A stretch of DNA of 64,000 nucleotides from Meghimatium bilineatum (taxonomy: Eukaryota > Mollusca > Gastropoda > Stylommatophora > Philomycidae). The stretch spans positions 47,435,376 through 47,499,375 of the forward strand of contig CM067317.1 of NCBI GenBank assembly GCA_034231615.1, written 5' to 3'. Under the pieces are notes generated by a model. The model did not search any database, was not told the origin of the DNA, and saw only the letters and a program-made list of their open reading frames with translations. Below, piece after piece: positions 57,455 through 64,000 of the stretch; the stretch's first letter is position 1, and every line of letters begins with the position of its first letter. A program made the translations under genes and the position numbers.

Positions 57455-57640
57455 AAAGGGGTAAGGGAACTAAGGGTAACAAGATTGAAGTAAGGGAGCA
57501 ATTCAGATAAGGTTAAAAAGATTGAAGTAAGGGAGTAATTCAGATAAGGTTAAAACGATTGAAGTAAGGGAGTAATTCAGATAAGGTTAAAAAGATTGAA
57601 GTAAGGGAGTAAGGTAGCTAAGGGTGACAAGGTTGAAGTA
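57455..57640. repeat. 37-bp tandem repeat, about 4 copies
   Basis: ATTGAAGTAAGGGAGTAATT plus CAGATAAGGTTAAAAAG, with minor variants. It lies inside a wider purine-rich tract (57,250-58,215) that holds no gene I can support. Confidence 0.88.
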
Positions 57641-58216
57641 TGGGAGCTAAAGATGCTAAGGAAGATCAGATTAACGTAGAGAACAGAAACTCAGTGTATA
57701 AATACTGAAGTAGGAAATCTCGGTGAAAAAATCTGTGACGCCAGTTTATATGCTATAGGTCTTTAGCGTAAACAACTAAATTAGGACCGCACTGTAAACT
57801 GTACTAGGACAACCAGGTAGACAGCTTAAGAAAGATCACAGGATAAACAACAGAAGGGGGACCACCGAGTATAGAATCGTACAGAAGTACAGGACCGAAA
57901 TGTAGATTGAAGTACGACAAAAGGGTAAACAACCGAAGACGGACCACAGGGTAAGCAAGTGAAGCAGGACTGCAAGGTAAGTACACGAAACAAGGTTCCT
58001 AGGTTTAAAAAAAGTAAGTGTCCTCTTCGTAAATAATTGAAGTAAGTAAATCATTAAAGTATAGAGTGGTGAAAAGAGTAAAGAATTGAAGTATAGAGCA
58101 GTGAAAAAGTAAAGAATTGAAGTATAAAGTAGTGAAGACAGTGAAGAAACAAGTATAGAGTAATGAAAAGAGTAAAGAAGAAGTATAGAATAATGAAGAG
58201 AGTAAATAATTAAATA
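57641..58216. other. Purine-rich degenerate repeats, no gene
   Basis: Dispersed GAAGTATAGAGTAGTGAAAA and CAACCGAAGACGGACCACAG motifs recur imperfectly. ORFs here (for example 57,804-57,986 minus) are Leu/Ser-rich artefacts of the composition. Confidence 0.5.
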
Positions 58217-58830
58217 TAGAGTTTTAGATGGTTGGTGGTTGGTTGGTTGCTGATCCAGCGATCCATGGGCTCATGCCCTTTGACCTAATGCCATTAAATG
58301 GCATTATATTTTTGGGTAGTCTGTGGATTTTCGCCCCATCCCCGGGCCAGAGCCAGAGAATAACTATCACACCTCCAGGAAGGTAGGTTTCAACCGATGC
58401 ACTGTTCCGAGCCACTGTAGTAAAGATAGAGGTCACTGTGCTCATTCCCCGCCATCAATTTACTACTGGTTATGACGATCTTCTCTATTGCTCCAGGCAT
58501 GCAACCAAATGTTCAAGTCAAAAGGATTGTCACGTTCTGAGTCACTGTGCCTCTATGATGGGTCTCAGCCATAGGAAAAAACAGTGGTCAGTTTCCTCAT
58601 CTCCAGTGCTGCACAATACATCTCTGGCTCCCTCCCAACCACAGAGGGTGCATACATATATTCAAGCAAACATGAAACACATTTCAACAACAAAATATAA
58701 GTATAATTGTATAGATGACATGCCATGAAGCTTTTATAAGAAGATAACCACAATATAATGGCATGTCATCTACTAAAGTTGTCTGTTGCATGGGTGCTTT
58801 GTCTAGTGGGCCATTGGTGAGACCCACAGA
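58217..58830 (+). mobile_element. Unclassified 595-bp interspersed repeat, copy 3 (full length)
   Basis: Runs from GGTTGGTTGGTTGCTGATCC to CCATTGGTGAGACCCACAG. It carries the same internal words as copies 1 and 2 and the best-preserved hairpin. AGAGTTTTAGAT before it and AGAGTTTCAGAT after it might be a target duplication, but the surrounding repeats contain similar words. Confidence 0.86.
58712..58772. repeat. 15-bp-stem hairpin in the 595-bp repeat, copy 3
   Basis: TAGATGACATGCCAT (58,712-58,726) pairs perfectly with ATGGCATGTCATCTA (58,758-58,772) around a 31-base loop. Confidence 0.93.
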
Positions 58831-59217
58831 TGCACCTAAATGAGCAAAAGAGTTTCAGATAAGAATGATAACGTAATGAAGAGAGTAAAGAATTAAATTA
58901 AGTATAGAGTTTCAGATAAGTAAGATAAAGTAATGAACAATCATTCTTATCTATTATGAGGGTTGATTATTTAATACAGCATTTTATTTTTTTTTAAACA
59001 CAAGATTTTTGTCTTACAGAATATGGTAGCCAATGGTGATCTGTTGAGCTACTGTATTGGGTTTAACATGGAACACATGTTCTATAAAGCCGACATGTTC
59101 CTCTCTGTGTAGCAACAGATCTACGTCAAGAATGTGGACCTTCAACCTGGCCTGCAGCTGAGAGTTGTATAAAATGTTGGTTAATAAATAATCATTGTTG
59201 GAAATATTCTAAATTAA

Positions 59218-59325
59218 CAAACAACTAATCACAACTGGAACATCTAACATGAACATTCATAATCTGGAACATCTAACATGAACTTTCATAATCTGGAACA
59301 TCTAACATGAACATTCATACTCACA
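59218..59325. repeat. 29-bp tandem repeat, about 3 copies
   Basis: TCTGGAACATCTAACATGAA recurs at 29-bp spacing with AC(A/T)TTCATA between copies. Confidence 0.85.
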
Positions 59326-59509
59326 GCTTCTTCTCATTGAGAAATAATATTGAATAAGAAATACAATTTAGAACTTACTTCTAAATTTGAAAATAATTGA
59401 AAAACTTATTACATGGAAATACACATCTAGAAAAGCAAAATAATGACAACAGAGATGACAACGCGACTCATGTTAACATCTGGGTGAATTGACAGAAACT
59501 AGAAGAAGT

Positions 59510-60120
59510 TGATGAATTCGTAGGATCTAATATGAGCAGCAATGGAAGCACAATAAAATAAATAAATACTAGACGTGAAGTAGCAGTGGCTACAATGTCC
59601 AGATTAAATATCATATGGAAGAGCAAAATAGGTATAGCAGTGAAAACAAACCTATATAAATCTCTAATAATACTTACCCTTTTGTACGGATGTTAGAGTT
59701 GGGCATTTGCAGCAGAAATGGAGAGGAGAATATAGACTTTTGAAAACAAATGTTACAGAAGAATACTGCGCATTCATTATACATAACAAAAAACCAACAT
59801 ATACGTGAAAAGCAAAATAAATATTCTTGTAGGCCAATAAGACCATCTGATGACAGTGGTGAGGGGTCGCAAACTTATGTGGTTTGGCCACGTGATGAGG
59901 CACGATTCTCTTTCCAAAACTATCTTGCAGGAAATCGTTGAGGTTGGAGGAAGAAGTGGAGGTTAGAGGAAAGTATGGATTGATAAAATTAAAGACTGGA
60001 CGGAATTAAGATTCCCCACATTCAAACAAAGAACTAATAATGGAGAGTCATGACGAAATGTTTGTGTTGATGTTTCCACGTGGTACCCCTACGTCCCTGA
60101 AGAGTTATGTGTCTGCTCAT
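59510..60120 (+). mobile_element. LINE C-terminal region and 3' end
   Basis: Encodes AVKTNLYKSLIILTLLYGC, WAFAAEMERRI, FENKCYRRILRIHY, RKLMWFGHVMRHDSLSKTI and IKDWTELRFPTFKQRT, the canonical post-RT order. It ends in GATGATGATG at 60,118-60,129. The 1,195-1,385 relic is a second copy of its end. Confidence 0.8.
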
Positions 60121-60129
60121 GATGATGAT

Positions 60130-60870
60130 GACTGGTGTATCGGAGGAAAGGAGAGACAACTTTCAAAACAAACATGCCGTTATCTTGCAGATTATATACC
60201 AGCTTATCAAATGCTACTCAACAAAATCGCAGAAGGAAAACATGGAAACACAGAAGGTGCCAAACATAAAAATACTCGGAGAGATACTCCAGCAAGTAGA
60301 AAAGTACCAATATCTTGGACACATAATCACAAATGATGGTAGATGTGATACAGAAGTTAAGAGGAGAATGGGAATGGCAAAAAGTACTTTCACTGACATT
60401 ACGGAAATATTCACATCTAAACAAATTACAAACAAGATCAAAATGTGAATTATAAAATGTTACATATATTAATGTGTGATTCGGAAACATGGACAATGAA
60501 CTAACAACTAGAAGATTGACGCATTTGAGATGTTGATATATCGAATAATAGGGAGAACTTCGTGGATATATAAAACACGAATAAAGAGGATTTAACAACA
60601 TTTCGTATGTCTATTTATTTCGAAATAAATAAAGATCAAAGAAATAAAGCATTTTGAACATTCTAAAAGACATGCCACCTTGTTGAAAACATTATTTGAC
60701 GGGAGGCTGAGGTAGGCAAAGATACAAATGAGAGGAACATCACGAGATGGACAGGTTACAGTATAGCATAGTGCACAACCAAGGCAATAGAAAAGGCATG
60801 CTGAAGGTTCATTGCAGCGAACCTTCGTTGCGGAGACGGCATGTAATTATAACGTTGATGTATCAAACGC
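60130..60870 (+). mobile_element. LINE RT-tail fragment
   Basis: QVEKYQYLGHIITNDGRCDT then VKRRMGMAKSTFTDI, DSETWTMN, FEMLIYRIIGRTSW and a 3' segment with CAGGTTACAGTATAGC. Same family as 10,290-11,280. Joined head to tail with the preceding LINE end. Confidence 0.74.
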
Positions 60871-61345
60871 TAGAGGAGACACCTTCGAAAACAAACATGA
60901 TGATGATGCCTGGCACTTTTATATGATCGGCCAAAGGCTATGACCACATATACAGATAAAAATAAGGCTGATGATTCGGCCTCTATTGCACATAACTAGA
61001 TGTTACGCACGTCTCCCTAATGTTGGATGAAAAATGTTCTGTCCTGTCTGCTGAATAGCACCATATAGACATTTCACAGAACCCTGTGCTTTGAAAGATT
61101 CAACCAAAGTGAGATTCATTACTCTAATAGAATAAACCATCTGAAAAACTCTGATGGACTCGTTCTTTTATCTTGCATCTGGTCTTGTAATCACAGCTAA
61201 GTTGATTGTAGAAATTCATATCAACTTATTACTCCTACAAGAGAACGAAGAATTAGATAGAAGAAGGAATATCTAACACAAGGAAACAAGCAATGTAGTT
61301 AAGAAACACAAACAAATTCTTTTGTTTATTATTCGAAAGTAGAAT
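60871..61345. other. No gene recognised
   Basis: Contains GGCCAAAGGCTATGACCACA and mixed AT-rich sequence; I see no ORF, repeat or structural RNA I can support. Confidence 0.4.
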
Positions 61346-61349
61346 TGAA

Positions 61350-61560
61350 CTTTCCATGGCGTAGTACTTAAAGCTGTTCGCTTTGTGCTCAAGAGGTCCT
61401 GATTTTGAATTTCACTCTGGACGTCCAGTTTACACAGTAGATATTTTCGAATAACTTTAGGGATTATTGCTTTCAGCTAGGAAGTTACGTTGCATTAAGT
61501 AATTCTCTTGACATGCAACTTAATGCCTCACTGAGAAAGAGCAGTACATATGGGGAAACA
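61350..61560 (+). mobile_element. tRNA-derived SINE
   Basis: ATGGCGTAGTACTTAAAGC (A box) and CCTGATTTTGAATTTCACTC (degraded B box), followed by a body containing GGACGTCCAGTTTACACAGT and ACTTAATGCCTCACTGAGAA. A third SINE family in the window. No functional tRNA fold is evident. Confidence 0.6.
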
Positions 61561-61827
61561 ATACATTCAATAAGATGTATAACAAAGTCAATCATAAACC
61601 ACTGTTCAACCTTTCGAAAAGTAAACTATTAGATTGAATTCGAATAATCATTACCGGTAGATGTCACTACATTTTTTTGGCAGACAGCGAAAGAAAATAA
61701 ATGCAAATATTTATTAATAATTTGTATTTTCAACGATGATCTCCCTTGCCTTTTATTATTCATCCGTGGATGAGGTGTAAATATTTATTTTGGAAAAGAC
61801 CTGGAAAGAAGGAAATTTATAAAGTTA

Positions 61828-62725
61828 ATATGGCTGTATGGTTGTATGGATATATGGTTGTATGCGTGTATGGATGTATGGTTGTATGGTTGTATTCGTG
61901 TATGGATGTATGGTTGTATGGATGTATGCGTGTATGGTTGTATGGGTGTATGGTTGTATGGATGTATGGTTATATGGTTGTATGGATGGATGGATGTATG
62001 GGTGTATGGTTGTATGGGTGTATGGGTGTATGGTTGTATGATTGTATTGAGTGTATGGTTGTATGGTTGTATGGATGTATGGTTGTATGGATGTATTGTT
62101 TCATTCGTGTATGGATGTATGGTTGTATGGTTAAATGGTTGTACGGTTCTATGGATGTATGGATGTATGGTTATATGGGTGTATGGTTGTATGGATGTAT
62201 AGTTGTATGGGAGTATGTTGTATGGATGTAAGAATGTATGTTTGTATGGATGTATGGTTGTATTGGTGTATGGTTGTATAGGTGTATGGATGTATAGGTG
62301 TATGTTGTATGGATGTAAGGCTGTATGGTTGTATGGGTGTATAGTTGTATGGATGTATGGTTGTATGGGTGTGTGGTTCTATGGTTTTATGGTTGTATGG
62401 TTTTATGGTTGTATGGTTGAAGGATGTATAGTTGTATGGTTGTATAGATGTATGGTTGTATGTTTGCATGGTTGTATGGTTGTATGGTTGCATAGATGAA
62501 AGTTTGTATGGTTATATAGTTGTATGGTTGTATAAATGTATGTTTGCATGTCTGTATAGTTGTATAGTTGTATGCTTGTATAGATTTATGGTTTGTATGG
62601 ATGTATTTTGTATAGATATATGGTTGTATAGATGTATTGTTGTATAGATGTATGGTTTGTATGGATGTATTGTTGTATAGATGTATGGTTTGTATAGATG
62701 TATTGTTGTATGGTTGTATGGATGG
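61828..62725. repeat. ATGG/TGTA-type satellite, about 900 bp
   Basis: Built of 4-bp and 8-bp words (TATGGTTG, TATGGATG, TATGGGTG) with drifting register. Long ORFs on both strands (plus strand VWLYGCM-type, minus strand HPYNHTTI-type) are consequences of the period and lack of stops. Confidence 0.95.
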
Positions 62726-62744
62726 GAACCGACTGGGGTTAGAA

Positions 62745-63045
62745 TAATAATAAAGTTACTTTTCAATGGCAGAAAATAAATAACCACTATCAATTGGCCA
62801 CATCATGAGAAGAGAAGGTTTTTAAATACAACCTCCAGCCAACAACAGGCTAGCCTGAGGTAAAAACGAGATAGAGGATACCAGAGAGGAGAGAAGATGT
62901 CAGTTAATGTAACATCATAAAGTTGCAGAATGTCAGTAACGTAGATGACACACTACATTGTGGACATAATGTTGTGAGGATCAATGACCATCTAACGCCA
63001 TCTGGCACGGCACTTGACGACGATGATTGTTCACGTTTTAGGTTA
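62745..63045 (+). mobile_element. LINE 3'-end relic
   Basis: CCACATCATGAGAAGAGAAG (HIMRRE-like) through to GACCATCTAACGCCATCTGG and a GACGACGATGATTG end, matching the 3' ends at 45,400 and 13,490 in layout. Confidence 0.5.
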
Positions 63046-63114
63046 TAATTTATGTAATTTTTTATGTATCTCTTGTCTTCATTGTCTTGTTCGGCGCTTG
63101 TTCTCAAACTAGCG

Positions 63115-63470
63115 CTAGTGGCTAGTTAGTAGGGTGTAGTCCGAAGTAAGCAGATGTTCTGCGCCATGGTTTAAAGCTTTATCAGCATTATCTTCATTTG
63201 GTCTGACACATCCAACTTCATTATAAATTATGAATTTCTCGTCATTTAGAAGTTTTCCACATAGGACAAATGTACAGTGTCCACTGGCCCTCGTTTCTTC
63301 GTCATCCACGGTAACCGTTTGATAGAGAAAAAAAAAACAACTAGACAAGACATGCAATGACAATTTTTCTTTATTCACAAGCGGTGCGTTGTCAACAACT
63401 TGCTCATATTTTCCCTTCTTTGCCTGCTACGACATGTTGGAAAGAAATTGATCCTATTCTTTGCACCCTG
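63115..63470. repeat. Repeat related to the intronic unit of blocks A-D
   Basis: AATGTACAGTGTCCACTGGC, TCTTCGTCATCCACGG and TCCTATTCTTTGCACCCTGA align with 13,990-14,190, 26,535-26,735, 34,340-34,615 and 41,590-41,850. An 87-codon minus-strand ORF here contains TVTVDDEETRASGHCTFVLC. It also finds an echo (with a frameshift) in the block copies. Nature unknown. Confidence 0.55.
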
Positions 63471-63539
63471 AACCCTGATATCCAAACCCCAGTTTTAATA
63501 CGGTCGATAGTATTATACAAATTATAAGAAAATCCGAAG

Positions 63540-64000
63540 TAAGGAAAATCATCAAGTCACCAAATATCCAGTAAACTATGCAAAACGAAAGTGAAACAAA
63601 CTTTTGAATTTAAATACCTGGGAAGTATATTCACAGACAACAGAAAATTACACAGAGATATTGAAACAAGATGCCATAAAGCAAACATAGTGACATACCA
63701 GCTATCACCATTACTAATCAACCCAAAGATCAAGATGGAAGTCAAGGAACAGATGGTAAACTGTAATTTTATGCCAACACACTGCTTTCAATGCCAGACA
63801 TGGGCGCTGACAGCAGCCAAGCAGAGCAAACCTACAACATGTGAGATTAAATGCCTGAAAAGCTGCAAGAGTGATCAAACTAGACACAATTAAAAATGAT
63901 GAAATCAGGAGAAGAATCGGTACAAGACCATGTACATAATACATGGAGAAACAACAAATGAAATGGTCTGGATACCTTATGAGAATGAACCATAAACAAC
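63540..64000 (+). mobile_element. LINE post-RT fragment, runs off the window
   Basis: TNFEFKYLGSIFTDNRKLHR, NFMPTHCFQCQTWALTAAKQ and, in another frame, IRRRIGTRPCT and QMKWSGYLMRMN, the usual YLGS to KW-G-L-RM order after the RT. Incomplete at the window edge. Confidence 0.72.

Noticed and set aside
61746-62793. Several 67-161-codon ORFs rich in Tyr-Gly-Cys-Met or His-Pro-Tyr-Asn
   Set aside because: By-products of the ATGG/TGTA satellite; no start context, domain or codon structure.

Overview
The window is about 64 kb of animal nuclear DNA, AT-rich, with one 100-base assembly gap (50,042-50,141). Three things support an invertebrate metazoan: short phase-1 EGF-domain exons with GT/AG introns, a dense mixture of non-LTR retrotransposons, a Penelope-like element, a Helitron relic and tRNA-derived SINEs, and abundant (TA)n, (CTAA)n and ATGG-type satellites. 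The style resembles a mollusc or another spiralian, but I cannot name the species. No rRNA, CRISPR, bacterial operon or functional tRNA gene is visible.

The one convincing host gene is on the minus strand. Ten exons from 51,369 down to 11,578 join in frame into a chain of about 19 EGF-like domains, mostly of the calcium-binding type. Every internal junction is phase 1 and restores a Gly codon just before the sixth Cys of an EGF module. Its middle is a tandemly duplicated cassette: blocks A (13.3-16.2 kb), B (26.5-33.5 kb), C (33.5-40.7 kb) and D (40.7-45.1 kb), about 7.1-7.3 kb apart where intact. B, C and D each carry a 228-bp exon (type 2) and a 234-bp exon (type 1). Block A keeps only type 1; where its type 2 exon should lie there is a nest of retroelements. 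The stop at 11,578 may be the gene's C-terminus, and the 5' end is beyond the window.

Region by region (kb): 0-2.5 is LINE tails and a 45-bp minisatellite. 2.8-4.6 is a broken Penelope-like element (RT plus GIY-YIG). 5.9-9.7 is a decayed endonuclease-RT-RNase H LINE. 9.8-11.3 is LINE fragments. 11.6-16.2 is the last EGF exons and block A. 16.2-26.4 is a retroelement nest: a truncated Jockey/I-like copy, a nearly intact zinc-finger-tailed EN-RT LINE, and an almost full-length Jockey/I-like LINE split by a third RT element with a 13-bp target-site duplication. 26.5-45.1 is blocks B-D with VNTRs and later insertions. 45-51 is LINE fragments and the two upstream EGF exons. 51.4-64 is LINE fragments, a Helitron relic split by a LINE, minisatellites and SINEs.

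Nothing here looks like a coordinated multi-gene system. The striking biology is the four-fold exon-cassette duplication in an EGF gene. VNTRs sit in its introns, one ending exactly at a splice acceptor. Because the blocks are paralogous, they also provide natural empty sites for dating transposon insertions. Statements of homology rest on motif recognition by eye; no database search was run.
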